Shown here: piece by piece, positions 47,236 to 59,067 of the stretch
How positions within the stretch are numbered: the first letter of the stretch is position 1
Layout of the letters: each line of letters begins with the position of its first letter
Source of the DNA: Ashinkailepas kermadecensis
Lineage: Eukaryota; Arthropoda; Thecostraca; Neolepadidae
Direction: 5' to 3'
Assembly: GCA_034440615.1 (NCBI GenBank)
Contig: JAOTOM010002675.1
Coordinates: 1 to 64,000 of the forward strand
Length of the DNA: 64,000 bases
Program-made: the position numbers and the translations under genes
The notes under the pieces: model-generated
What the model was told of the DNA's origin: nothing
Databases searched by the model: none
What the model saw: the letters and a program-made list of their open reading frames with translations, nothing else

Positions 47236-47344
47236 GGCCGGTGCCATTAGCTGGCACGGTGAATACCGCGACAAAACGTCCTCTCGACAGGCCGGTCGGC
47301 GGTGGCGGTGACTCCACACTGACGCCCTCTGGCCGCACCGCCAG

Positions 47345-47640
47345 CCGGCCGGAGCCGCAGCCTCTCCACACGGTGGTGGCGGCGGTGGTGGCGGCGCCCG
47401 TGGCCCCACGCTGTCGCCCTCTGGCCGCACCGCCAGCCGGCCGGAGCCGCAGCCTCTCCACACGACGGCGGCGGTGGTGGTGGCGGCGCCCGTGGCCCCA
47501 CGCTGTCGCCCTCTGGCCGGAGCCGCAGCCTCTCCACACGACGGCGGCGGTGGTGGTGGCGGCGCCAGTGGCCCCACGCTGTCGCCCTCTGGCCGCACCA
47601 CCAGCCGGCCGGAGCCGCAGCCTCTCCACACGGCGGCAGT
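47345..47640. repeat. ~92-bp minisatellite, four units
   Basis: GGAGCCGCAGCCTCTCCACA marks units at 47351, 47443, 47519 (a 76-bp variant follows 47443) and 47611. On the minus strand the unit next to the open block at 47640-47765 reads CCGGCTG|gtggtg; the two other complete units have ctg|gcggtg and one lacks the site. That would be a donor decayed from GT to GC. Confidence 0.92.
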
Positions 47641-47765
47641 AGCGGCTGGGGCGACGATGGTCGCAGCGGCGGCATTGGTGGTGGTGGTGGTGGTTTGTGC
47701 TCTGGCCAAGTTGGCTGCTAGTTCACGCAACGCCCGGACCTCAAATGACTCTGAGTCGAACCTTT
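47600..47765 (-). CDS. possible coding exon, unassigned
   Basis: Open block reading FDSESFEVRALRELAANLAR then AQTTTTTTNAAAATIVAPAA and TAAVWRGCGSGRL. Possible acceptor ttgcatgtaaag, possible donor CTG|gtggtg. The first half has helix-like composition and GC-rich third positions; the rest is low complexity. It could be a 5' exon of RNF220, whose N-terminus is poorly conserved, or a different gene. Not demonstrable from sequence alone. Confidence 0.28.
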
Positions 47766-47779
47766 ACATGCAAAATCCG

Positions 47780-49000
47780 TAGGGTTGCTGGTTGAAGTGA
47801 ATACACGAATTTTAAATGAAGTTCAGGTACCTAATGTGTTTCCTGGATCTGCTGAAAACACCCCATGAACATCGTTCGCTGGAAACACTGCCCAATCGGA
47901 TACATTCGGACTTCAAGTGTTCATAAATCCTGTTGTCCCCCAGAAAAACTTTACGGGAAACAAGGAAAGTGCATAATCCATCTCAGTTGTCCTTTTAAGA
48001 CAGCAAAAAGAAAATAAATCGTTCTTTTGACAGCAATAAATACATTTCCGTTCCGGTGCATAGTTTGTTTGTATATTTTTGCAAAAACACCGCAGTTCCT
48101 TCTCCTTAGAAAATAAATATTGTTCTAAACACAAAGCACAACACACGTAAATTAACATTAAACGTGTCAATAATGAAATTGGCCTGGTAGCGATTTGTGA
48201 ACTGCTCCGAAAAAAAGAGCTTCAAGTCAACAAATTTCCCAGTTTCAGTTTTGAAAAGCGAGCAAAATACGGGTATAAATCCGTTCTTGTTGGTAGGTTC
48301 GAGTGGGCGGAAAGGCCGGGGGGAGAAGCAGCTTCCTAAGTTTGGTTGAATCTTAACCTTAGACATATCATCATTAACTAGGGACGTATATTTGCAGGAT
48401 GACTTCAAAACTTCGATGTAGGTACCAGTTTGCTTTTGGAAAAGCTGGGACCGTCTTAGAGATATTTTGAAAGGGGACGAAAAGGAATATTCCAGCGTCA
48501 AAGGATTCGCATAATGTTAACTCCATGAATCTGTTAGGTTGCCCCAGCAACTAAGCCAGCCTTCCATTTCCCCCATTTTTTATCATACAAAGATCCTACT
48601 CTGGACCATAGGTAGTTCGGTTTCACCACCAATATTTAGGTATATACCTGTTGCAATCTGTCGGCAAAATGAACATTATTGGGAGGATAAGAAGTAAAAC
48701 AATCAAGGGGAGGATTAATAAATAAGCCGCCCAGAAATGTCCAAGTCAGGTGAAGATAATTAGAAGAGCGCGTCAAGGCCAAATTAGATCCGATGGACCT
48801 GGCCCAGACTTGGGGAGATCTGGGAAAGACTGGATGAAGATATGACGAGGATTTGAAACTTTGAAAATAAAAAAACTACAGACTCTTTTCAGGTGTGAAA
48901 CGCGAAGCCGTAATCAATCAAACAATTGGAATACCTGAAACTCGATCCAGATAATCTGGACGAGACATCCAGCATGAAAAGGAGCGTCGAGCAGGCTCGT
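47780..49000. other. nothing recognised
   Basis: AT-rich; a 131-codon minus-strand open frame (48106-48501) has no recognisable feature. Confidence 0.4.
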
Positions 49001-49309
49001 TGAGAGCCGGGGATGGTGTTACGTTACGAGAGGACCCGTGGAGTCACAGTAGCGAAGACCGGAAACCAGGGGTGGCGGCCTTGGACCGCGACTCCGGATT
49101 GAGTGTGTCGGAACGCTCCAACACCCGCTACCTTCCGACGCACAAACAAAGCGGCTTCTGGCCGGCCCTCGTGACCCACTCAGCGCCACCTGGGCAGTCC
49201 ATTGAGTGGCCGGTGACAATTTCACGGTGGCTCCAGCGGCGGCGCCAGTGTGAGCGGCGCGCACGCCCCGCTGGCAGGCCTGCACCGAACGCTTCAGCAC
49301 GCGCTAAAC

Positions 49310-49505
49310 GGCGCCCGACGGCGGACAAAGAGGTGTGTCCACAATCAATGGCGCTGCCGAGACAAATGATGACACGCCGCAGATAAAACATCACCGTCGA
49401 CGAGCCGGCCATCTGCGGCCGGGGCTGGGCCGTCGGCTCGTTACTCATCCGACGCCAATTAGCGCCGAGGTGGCGACTGCTTATTTATCGCAGCCATCCG
49501 TCCCG
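49310..49505. promoter_or_regulatory. candidate enhancer, mixed TF core motifs
   Basis: Within 195 bp: GGACAAAGAGG (SOX/TCF-like), CACAATCAATGG, GACAAATGATGAC, AGATAAAACATC (GATA-like), CGCCAATTAGCGCC (palindromic homeodomain-like) and GCTTATTTATCGC, between CCGGCC/GCGGCCGG blocks. Confidence 0.38.
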
Positions 49506-49519
49506 GCCGAGCAGCGGTG

Positions 49520-49700
49520 ATGGGTCCTTTCCGGCTCCGGAGACGTGGATGGATCTGTCCGACTGCGGCGAACAATGCTGTGGCTGACCCAGCTCCGCCG
49601 ATGTAGGCGGATTCGTCCGACTCCGGAGAAACAGCGACGGGTGTGCCTCAACTCCTGAGAGCTGTACGGATCCGTTCGACTCCGAAGAAACGGTACAGTA
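49520..49700. repeat. degenerate ~50-60 bp repeat with TCCGACTCCGG
   Basis: CTCCGGAGAC/GTCCGACTCCGGAGAA cores recur at about 49536, 49616 and 49677 in diverged units. Palindromic TCCGGA recurs into 49770-49900. Confidence 0.55.
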
Positions 49701-50184
49701 TGACTAAACTCAGAAGGAACATGCGTCCGTCCCCTCACCGGAGACGTAGGTGCTCTTTGCACCAGATCCGGAAAAGCTTACCGGACCGAAAATCGGATCC
49801 CAGTCCGGCAAATAATCGGTTGCCAGTCCGGAATTATTCCGGATGCGGTGTGAACCAGTTGGGTATCCGGAATCGGCTGGTTTCTGCCGGTCGTCCTATC
49901 TTTCGGGAAGCTAAAATATTTCACTTCTCCGGATCGCTATCCGAAAAGGGGGTGAGCTGTAGTAGCATTTGCTGTGATTGACATTATTGGTAATGCTGCA
50001 ACGTTTTGTTTTCATTGGGAGAAGGGGCAGTGTATTCAAAATTTGGTTTCTACTACCATATATCAATAGGTTTAATGGCGAAGGATTGAAATGTTGGAGG
50101 GACTCAAGAAATGGCGTGGGGCAGCGCTCGGCACGTGCCAAGCTCCTCTGCGCGAGCACATGCTTCCTAAACCTTCCGGTAAAA

Positions 50185-50785
50185 AAATGGTCAGGTCATG
50201 TCCAGCCACCAAGCTGTGGCGTCGTTTCTGGACGCATGCTTGGAGCATTTCATGAAATCGTACGCTTTCCAATTTTGTTGCGGATAATCTACTCAGATGA
50301 CTGATGTTCCATTATTTTAAATGTTCCCAGACGATGTCGCACCCATGGTGGTCACGTGACGTAAATGACCTTGATACAACTCTGTTCCATGTTCCAGAGA
50401 TTTTACACCAATATCTATTCTAGCATATCTAATGACCCGACTTCGAATTCAGCAACAGCTTTAACCAACCTTCGGCAACTCCCCCCCCCCCCACCAAAAA
50501 AAAACTAATTTGAATCATCCCTTTGCAAACCACTCCAAATTACCCGACGTGAATTGACTTGGACATGGTTTCACTCGACCCGGCCCAATGACCATGCACG
50601 TTACGAGGTCAAATGAGATAGATGCCGGTGGGTTGATATGATGTGCCTAAGCTAACTTAGTTTGCGGTTCTATCTGAAATAGATCCGGCGCACCGTCACG
50701 CTGACGTTGCCGATGCCCCACATCTTCCAGAAGTACTGACCAAGCCTGTGCTCAAGTCACTGGTTCACTGGACGCAAAATCGGAT
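50185..50785. repeat. dispersed repeat, copy 2
   Basis: Counterpart of 13930-14615 (see there), with shared blocks in the same order and orientation. Confidence 0.6.
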
Positions 50786-50789
50786 AATG

Positions 50790-52515
50790 TTGGATTTTTC
50801 TCACAGCCCGCAACGCGCTGGCTCTTGACCGGCTACGTTATCTTAATTAGGGGCGAAATGGCGCCAACCCCCTCGGATGGGGGCTCGCGAAATGCGCTCG
50901 GCAAACGAGGATTAGCAAGTGCAATTGATGGCCTTCAGGGCTTTGCCTAAAAAAACTGCCAGAACTTCGCCACGAAAATGTCCGAAGAGATAAGGGTGGT
51001 TGTAGGTCGAGAAAGTCGCCAGTCTGAAGTAACAATGCGATCGGGGTGGTGGCCCAAGCTCATTCTAGGTAGAACTACCCAAGTTCGTTCACTTCTCACA
51101 GTTTTACCTGTCTTGATCTGGGATGAAAAACCAAGTCAGTGATTTCTCTCCTAGCAGAGGTCATCCACATTATGTGAAGAAACTGGAATACGCCGTGGAG
51201 ACCTGGGTATCGTCCCTTAACACGAGTTGGGGCAGGGGAAACGGATCATAATTTCAAGTTAATTGGCCAAAAGGAAAGACTATTCTATGCATGTATGCTA
51301 CACATATTGATGTGCCTTTGCCACACCACATTTTTGTGAGTCTAATTTTCGTTCTGAGGTGTTCGATTACTCATTTTTGTAGGATAACTATAAACGTTAT
51401 ACATATTTGTGTCTAAAATTGAAATACAAGGCTGAAATACGCCAATTCAAGTTCGCAGTTAATCTGACAAGTCAAAGTCGAGGGGCAGGTTCCAATGCCG
51501 GGTGGGATGGGGGATTTGAACATGAGGTCACTGCCCATCGAAAAGATAAGATCCTTCACCTTTGTCTGGATAATTGCTTATGGTTACATTTTGCGCGTGC
51601 AATCCTTCATCCGCAAACATTTCCGACACAATAAAGTGGCGTAGCTTCAGGAAATTGTATCGAGTCCGTACGTGCTGGTCTGCCGGCGAGCCTGAGCCTA
51701 CCCCTAATTCCGCACAACTGACTTGATAAGCGTTACGATAATGCCTGTTGGGTACCCAGAAGTGCTTCGTGCCACAAAATTGTCGGTTCCTGACAAAAGT
51801 GGTTGTACCTTCTAGATATAGTTGAGATATATCTCCATATCACCTCTTGGGGTTTAGGGGCGCATCGACTGCAGTGGTCATGTAGCTCCACATCACCTCC
51901 TACCCAGTATTTTATTTTCGCTGAGTCCAAGCGCGCATGTTCTGTTCACACTTATTTGCGTTTCCGATACTGTACGTTCTGAGCGATGATTCACATACAG
52001 ACAGTCTATATTACCCGCATAGATTATGCGTTGCCGACATTGTAGGTTCCGAGAGATGATGGGCAGTGTATATTACCCACATAGATCCGCGTTGCCGATA
52101 TTGTAGGCTCCGAGAGATGATGGGCAGTCCACATTACCAGCACACCACGGAGTCGCTACAGCCTACGGCAATACGGTAATTCACCTATACGGTACCGGTT
52201 ATGGTATTACCGGCCATGGTAACGCAGCCACTGTTCAATAATTCCTCTGGGTGTAAGACTCCAGACTTCACTGGGACTATCAGAGACAACAGGTCACTAC
52301 CAGGGATCCTCCTATCAACGATCGAGATGCCTCCCGTTCCTGGGACTGTCAGTAACTCGTAATTCGTGCCCGTGTGACCTTTATTCTTATCATACCTATC
52401 TATCGATCTATCATACCATATCTTTCATATTCCATTCCCAGAGTACGGCCTCCCTGGGGACAGACGAGGAACGGAAGGTGCCATTAACTTTCAGAGATGC
52501 TCAACGACTACCCGA
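50790..52515. other. nothing recognised apart from small repeats
   Basis: 51980-52145 has three diverged copies of a ~60-bp unit (GTTGCCGA..TTGTAGG..CCGAGAGATGATGGGCAGT). No gene. Confidence 0.45.
51847..51890 (+). repeat. dispersed GGGGCGCATCGACTGC motif, copy 4
   Basis: TTGGGGTTTAGGGGCGCATC followed by GACTGCAGTGGTCATG; the best match to the copy at 31164. Confidence 0.7.
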
Positions 52516-52516
52516 G

Positions 52517-52660
52517 GTCCAAGACTACCACAGGAGTCTGACTGCAATAGTCACGCGGCCCCGTCCAAGACTACCACAGGAGTCTGACTGCAATAGTCAC
52601 GCGGCCCCGTCCAAGACTACCACAGGAGTCTGACTGCAATAGTCACGCGGCCCCGTCCAT
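52517..52660. repeat. 47-bp minisatellite, three units
   Basis: GTCCAAGACTACCACAGGAG plus 27 nt, nearly identical copies. Each unit contains AGACTaccacaggAGTCT and GACTgcaatAGTC inverted pairs. Confidence 0.95.
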
Positions 52661-52709
52661 GCGCCTGCCATGACAGCGTCTGCAGCTAAGTGAGTCGGCA
52701 GACTGGCGC

Positions 52710-52762
52710 TAACGTCGGGGTATTAACGATCGGGATATTAACGATCGGGGTATTAACGTCAC
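52710..52762. repeat. 16-bp GGGGTATTAACGATC repeat
   Basis: Three to four copies of GGGGTATTAACGATC-type units. Confidence 0.8.
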
Positions 52763-52769
52763 GCTGACG

Positions 52770-55700
52770 TGAGAGGAAATATCCACAAATGAATGCTCGC
52801 ATTATCTGACTGCACGATGCCAACTACGAAGAAGCGACGACATTTTACGACGTGGTTAAGGAGGCATGAATATTTCTGGAGACATTTGTCTTCTTCATGA
52901 CATTCTGCTACCTTCCTGGTGCAGTGGGGGATGCTACCCTTAGCGCTTCCGAACGGAGTGTAAGCGATTCAAAACAAAATCAGCGTGATGCAAATAACGA
53001 GATCTCGTGATCGTTACCTGATGTTTATACTTGCTGCTACTGAATGACCCCACAAGTCAGTTTAAAGTTTGGACAACAATCAAATATCAGCGTCCGAATT
53101 ATCCTCAGCGAGTCAGAAGCAGAAAAACGACATAGGAGGACACTGACCTCAAATGACCTTGGGGAGGCCAATGACCTATCTAAACACACCGGCAGAGTTG
53201 CTGAGTACCCGACCACATCCACGGTTGGCTATATCGTGGTACTGCATGAGCTTAATTGCCGATAATTCACGATTTCGGCCAAAGAAAGCCTGACAAGACC
53301 CTTATTATGACTTCACAGCCCAGGACTTAACACCTCTTCCATCTGCAGATGTGGTATCATATCATATCATGTCAGCAATGGATGCCTCACAGCTACACAA
53401 CGTGACGGCGCGCCACAACGCGTTCTTTTCCGTGGTCGCTTAACAAAACTGGCATACTTCCTCAGTTTGCAGGACCCCTTTGAACCAGGCCTCGTGTTCG
53501 TCTGTATTCCGCGAGAACTTCACTATCATATAACTATAGTATTTGGCTGCTTTACGACGCATTTGGGCGCATAGGTCGTGTAGCGTCGCCACTCTTCCGC
53601 GGAATTTCCGCGAAGAAGCCGAAATCCAAGCAGTTCGGAAGATTCGAGCCCGAAACTTGATGGGTAAGGGAATATGTCTGAACAAAGAAATCTGAGAACG
53701 TGAGGAAACGAACTAGACAGAGGAAAACATTAAAGGAAGACTATTGTAGTGCCCATGTGAAACTTATCCAATGTTCAGTCGATATCCCGTAAAAGCTACA
53801 GGTTTTAACATGGGACACAATGGGCCAGTCACTCGAATCCGCTTTCCATTCATCAGTGTTAGCATGTCTGAGCCTTTCCGATATTGTTTCTGAAGCTCTA
53901 CCCCTGCATCCCCGTTAGTGTTACCTAGTAAGAATCATTATCATAACGTAAACAAAGTACGGACAAGAAGCAAAGTGGTGTAAAACAATTTTGGGGGGAC
54001 AAGTGAAATGTGTCGTGTGAATTACAGATCTTAAGACTTCAAATATTAAACCTTCCTACATAACAAGATGCATGGTGATATTTTACAGCTCCATTTACAT
54101 CATTTCGCTTTCAAATACCATGGCAACTAGCTAGTTTTCTAAATTGAACCGGCTTAGCCGACTTAACAATTATAGTATCCGGTAAATAATAAAGCCGGGT
54201 TACGCCGGACGGAAGTTCCACTTTTCATCGCTGGATTTGGAAACTAATTTGACTCTGCTCGACGTCAAACGTCATACTACAAAGGGTGACGTCACGCTTC
54301 AGCCAAAATTTATTTGGCGGCAGCCAGCTAACCGTATGTTTGCTATATCCGCCGATTTTGTTTGCATATCACCTGATTATATTTCCTTGCACTCAAAACA
54401 TTGCGTTCGATCGCCCATTGGTTGTTCGCTCATGTTCGCTATTTCACCATGATAATCTGTTATGTAGGTACTAACGGTTGCATAGTGCATACAGTCCAAA
54501 ACATCAACATGACACACATCCAGCAAGAATACTTTCCAGAAATATTTACCTAGTGATACATACGATGGCCTGCCATGACCAGACATATTGCATAGACCTG
54601 CATCATAGCCATAGCCGCTACCTTTACCAACATATATAGACTAGTTCTGCCAAGAACTAGTCTATTAGGAGACTTCAACTAGTCAAAAGAGCTATTTGGT
54701 CCATACTTCAATTTCCCGGATTTTTATAGCATCTGGCGCAAAAACAGTTCGTTCTGACCTTTAGCATGACCTCAGACCTGACTTTTGACCCCTCGAATGA
54801 CCTATGAATTATCTATATTGGTTGGCTGGTTCCAGAGATAACTGGGTGGGGGGGGGGACACTCGTCCTCCCCAGTCAGCAGCTTTCGGCTGAGACGCCGG
54901 CCACAGTCGGGTTAAAGGCACAATACATTTGTGCTGCTTACACAGCCATGGCAATTGTTCAGCCATTCAATATGAGCAATTCCTACCCAACGCACAGGTA
55001 GAAAATATGCCTAAACATAGCATCAAACAGTTCAAACCACACAAACACTACACAAAAAGTGCATAGACTAAAAATATTATTAGTTTCCCTCCCCAACCTC
55101 AGCCACACATACAAATTGAACGTAGGGTCAATAGACACTGGATTATTTTCTAAATTTTAGAAAACAATCCACAGACCAGACCGTGACCTGTGAAAAAAGA
55201 TGGCAAGATTTGGCACCTGAACGCAAGCACGAGCACACTCTGTGTCCCTCCATGAAGCCATTTCTAACATTTGTTTCGATAAAATATAGGTAATTAGCCA
55301 CAACACAGACAAAATATGGGAAGTATAGGATTGCTGTGCAAAGTACAGGGTTTATAGGACAGTGCCAAAATCACAAGAAGTACAGGAATTATACCGCTTG
55401 ACATCCTGAGAAAGCGCCGAACTATATTTCAAATTATACTGGGTAGCTCTCGTTGGAGAACAACGTATATTGCGCGCTGTCAATCCAAAGCCAATAATTA
55501 TGGACATACAAAAATGATCCACGGCGCTGCAAGGAGAAAATGAGGAACAAAACACATTGACAACAGCGACAATTTCGAGAAGCCTCCCGATGAGAATATG
55601 TGATGTCACTCGCTCTCCTATTGCAAAGTCAGTTTCATGCCACCAAAGTAACGTCATCGGAGAGCCAGTTGCATGCAGAGTATCTGAAGCTAAGGTAGCC

Positions 55701-55885
55701 CCACTTAACCTGACGGTTGTGCTCTTTCCCAGAGACACCTTTTTTGGTCGAGGCGCCCTAAAACTCAAATAACTAACCAGACACCTTTTTTCGGCCAAGG
55801 AGAGACTCAGGGGACGGACAGAGGAAAGGCGGGGAGGGGAGAGGATGTGAAGGGGACGGGGGTGCTCCAACTGCATATGAACTCC
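52770..55885. other. nothing recognised apart from a hairpin
   Basis: No gene, array or RNA. A perfect short hairpin lies at 54638-54663. Confidence 0.4.
54638..54663. other. perfect 11-bp inverted repeat, 4-nt loop
   Basis: AGACTAGTTCT-gcca-AGAACTAGTCT. May be a MITE core or terminator-like hairpin; function unknown. Confidence 0.8.
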
Positions 55886-55892
55886 GAGTCTA

Positions 55893-56138
55893 GCTCCGAA
55901 AGGTGGAATGCTTGTCACAATGGATGCCACCCATCTCCGGATAAATTTCTGCCTCACCAAACCGCGACTAGTTGGAACCACTCAGCTCCGAGGGTTGCTG
56001 CTCAGCCCGGTTATGGCTCCGAAAGGTGGAATGCTTGTCACAATGGATGCCACCCATCTCCGGATAAATTTCTGCCTCACCAAACCGCGACTAGTTGGAA
56101 CCACTCAGCTCCGAGGGTTGCTGCTCAGCCCCCGGTAT
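55893..56138. repeat. 123-bp tandem duplication
   Basis: Two near-identical 123-bp units beginning GCTCCGAAAGGTGGAATGCT; CTCAGCCC/AGGxAC blocks continue to about 56290 in diverged form. Confidence 0.95.
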
Positions 56139-56364
56139 ATGGCTGCCCACCCAGTCCCGGACAGTCAGACGCCACTCAGGCACGGGGGGCTGAGCAGCAA
56201 TGCTCAGCTCCCCCAGGCAGTCGGACGTAACTCAGGCCCGGGTGTGCTGCTCATCCGCGGGAGACACCACCCAGTTGCAGGCAGCCAGGTACACCGGCGC
56301 CAGTCGGCGACAGTGCGGAGCGAGAGGCCTGGCGGTGGCGTCAGAGCCAGATCTGCAGATCCCA

Positions 56365-56693
56365 TCACCAGATCTGCAGACCGCTTCCATCCAATATCAC
56401 GTCGTCCTCGGCCACCTCCTCCGATTGAATTACAGTGCCTCGCATCGCTATTTTCGCCGATTTTCCCATTAATTTGTCAGCGGCATCTGTCACTTGTCTG
56501 GCCGCTCTCCCATCATTTATCTCCACCAAAGCAGCGTTAAAACGAGGCGAACCACGGCTGGTGAAACCATTACAAGCACTTAGTCTGGCGATGATAGATT
56601 CGACTTTCTGTAATGGCACCAACGGTTCACCATTAGCAGACCCTGCTGGACAATTGAATATAATCCGGTCGTCGAACAAGTCAAGCAGATCTC
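56365..56693 (-). CDS. unrecognised coding block (exon or single-exon fragment)
   Basis: 109 codons open to a TGA at 56365-56367. It begins DLLDLFDDRIIFNCPAGSAN; a central stretch reads VESIIARLSACNGFTSRGSP, then RFNAALVEINDGRAARQVTD, then AADKLMGKSAKIAMRGTVIQ and SEEVAEDDVILDGSG. The protein is balanced in composition, with alternating helix-like segments. There is no ATG before codon 75, so an upstream exon or acceptor (gggacggcag at 56694) is required. Codon third positions are AT-richer than in the RNF220 exons. I do not recognise the family. A donor may lie at CTG|gtgatg just before the stop. It could be a separate gene, a transposon gene, or a distal RNF220-locus exon. Confidence 0.55.
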
Positions 56694-56719
56694 CTGCCGT
56701 CCCAATCAGCCCGCACGGC

Positions 56720-56830
56720 GCTACCCACCCGCCTATTATCTAATTCCGGCGGCAATGGGGCGGCGGCCGCTCATTGGATAACACACGTGGAGTGGGCGGG
56801 GTCTAGCCGCGTCGGCGGCGAATGGTGGCG
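56720..56830. promoter_or_regulatory. GC-rich block with CCAAT, E-box and GC-box
   Basis: On the minus strand, upstream of the coding block at 56365-56693, lie CCCGCCC, CACGTG and ATCCAATGAG within 40 bp, in CpG-rich DNA. Promoter-like, but no start site can be fixed. Confidence 0.3.
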
Positions 56831-57175
56831 TACCGGCAGGGCGGCGGCCGGGCGAGCTGAAATACACCAGCCTCAACCTGCCCCGTCCCCGTCCCATGCT
56901 CGTCACCGGCACCGACACCGACACCGACACGAGCCCGCAAGAACAAGGGGGCGCACCTACATCGGGCGTCGCGCCGTCTACATCAAACCGGTCAACAGCC
57001 CTGGACAGGACAGGTGGTGCAAATGACCTCTGTGGTCTAGCACAGTTCACCATTCACTGACATGCATGGGGAGCTGGGTTTCAGGAAGGGTCTCATGACG
57101 AATTTTAGCTATGCACTGACGATCTCACAGCATGTATCACACAGTTGTAACCAGGAAATTGAATCAGGGGGGGGG

Positions 57176-57210
57176 GGCTTAAGGGCGCGCCGACTACACG
57201 GTCATTTGGC
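57176..57210 (+). repeat. dispersed GGGCGCGCCGACTAC motif, copy 5
   Basis: GGCTTAAGGGCGCGCCGACT followed by ACACGGTCATTTGGC, closest to the copy at 17591. Confidence 0.7.
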
Positions 57211-57944
57211 TGGAAATTGAATCAGGGAAGGAGCTGAAAGTGAAGAGGGAATGGGAGCTCGTGACTGCCATCATGCATGTGGCGGTCATCCTTCACTCTC
57301 CCGAGCTGATGTGTTGTTCCGTTTGGGTTCCATCAATATGCCCACTACGTTCGAACCGCACAACCGGCATAACTGCCGAGTCCACCCGCCACCAATCGGC
57401 GTGAGAGGTTGGCGACGCTATATGACCTAGCAGTTGAATGCGTCGTAAAAGAGCTCAAGGTTCTTTTTCTGTGGCCACGTCAAGTGGTCTCCCCATTTCC
57501 GTCCATTTCTGTTCCCAACCCCGTCCAATCCATTTCCCGGCCACCATCCCGGCCAGCCCCGTTTCCTTTCCAGCCTGCATGTCGCCACGTTCCCCGTTCT
57601 CCCTGTGTGAGAAGGGTTTCATTTCAATACGGTGGCACCAGGGGAAACATTTCTACCAGGTGCTACCAGATGAACGCCATGAGGATGTCGCTCAGCGCTC
57701 AGCAACAATTGGGCGCCAGCTGTGATTGTGGAAATCAGTGAAGCACGTGATAATGGAAAGCAGTGGCGGATCCAGCCCACTTTCAAATGGAGGAGGGGGC
57801 GAACAGTGGCAGACAGCCAGTTGGCTTTTGACAAACTTCGACAAGCTGCCAGTACTGGCTGGTTTATCTTCCGTTGTGAGGAAAATGTTGTTGACGGGGT
57901 GATTCGCTGTCGCATAGGTAGAAAACATTTAATTTCGGTTCAGG

Positions 57945-57993
57945 TTGGTTGGTTATTAGTTTTACGACACGTCGACCGTTGAGTCATGTAGCG
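57945..57993 (+). repeat. dispersed motif, diverged copy 6
   Basis: GGTTGGTTATTAGTTTTACG, then ACACGTCGACCGTTGAGTCA, TGTAGCG; shares CGTCGAC and GTCAT with the others. Confidence 0.5.
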
Positions 57994-59026
57994 TCGCCAA
58001 TCTCTCACGCCGTCGGTTCAGGGATCAAAATAAGCGCTGCCTGTGGTCAGTGAGGATATTTGTCCCGCCCAAAGTGGAGTCCCCCTTGTCACGACCAAGG
58101 GGATGCCATGACCGCATCCCCCCCCCCCCCCACTCCACCCCAGGAGTGCTAGCGAGGGTGGACTTTCCTTTATATTGAGGGGTCACATCCCCTCCCTCCA
58201 ACGATATTCCTCCTCAATAATTAGGCATGTGGACGTACACTAGTGCACAGTATAGGAATTAGCACTCGAGCCGGTAGACGCCGTTCCCTGGAGGGATCCC
58301 TGGGAATATCTGGGAAGGACACGGACAGTGACAATTTCGAAGTGTTACACATGGAGCTCCCTCGGGATAGTGAACTTCTCTCAGAGGCGCGCTTCGCTGA
58401 ACATTTCGGTGGTGGCGTACTCAAACATTCTGGAGTGGCACCATCGTCTGACAAATGCCATGAAGTACAGCTGAGCCTTCCCAATTGGGTGCCATTTTCC
58501 GATCAGTGTAACATCGTTCTCCGACCAGGAAGCACATGCCTCCAGTGTTCTCTCCCACCTCCCCTTGGATCCGCCAATGTTCCCTGATCATTTTGGCGAA
58601 GTTCTACTTCTGGATAAAAGATGGGCTGGAGAGCGTGATTTTGCCCCACTGTTGAAAGTCTACTATTTCACCCGTTTCAGGGACATGAAAGCATTTTGTT
58701 CACCCTCGCCCGTGTGGGGAGTGCTGCAACCCCCTCCCCAAAGGTTTTCTGGCGAACACGGGAAGAACGGCGCGCGTCAGCGTGGTCATCCTTTACCAAC
58801 CTCGTGACGTAAACACGGTTAAATGTCTTGCCAGGTCACTGACTTATGGCGTCAACGAGAGAACATGTCGGGACATTTTCAACATCGCGAATCATCGACG
58901 ATTTATCTCACTTACTGCCTCCGAATCACCCATGATGGACATCGCAGGATGATGAACAGCCCAGCTAACATATCTACATAGGTCATGGACCTTTCAAAGG
59001 CCATCCTGGGTAAATGAACTTACTTG

Positions 59027-59067
59027 ACAGCGCAGTGACTTTTTTCGGTTCGAAGTCACTGCGCTGT
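59027..59067. other. perfect 15-bp inverted repeat, 11-nt loop
   Basis: ACAGCGCAGTGACTT and AAGTCACTGCGCTGT flank an 11-nt loop. Likely the core of a small foldback or MITE. Confidence 0.85.

Noticed and set aside
48106..48501. 131-codon minus-strand frame
   Set aside because: No family features; length is unremarkable for AT-rich DNA.
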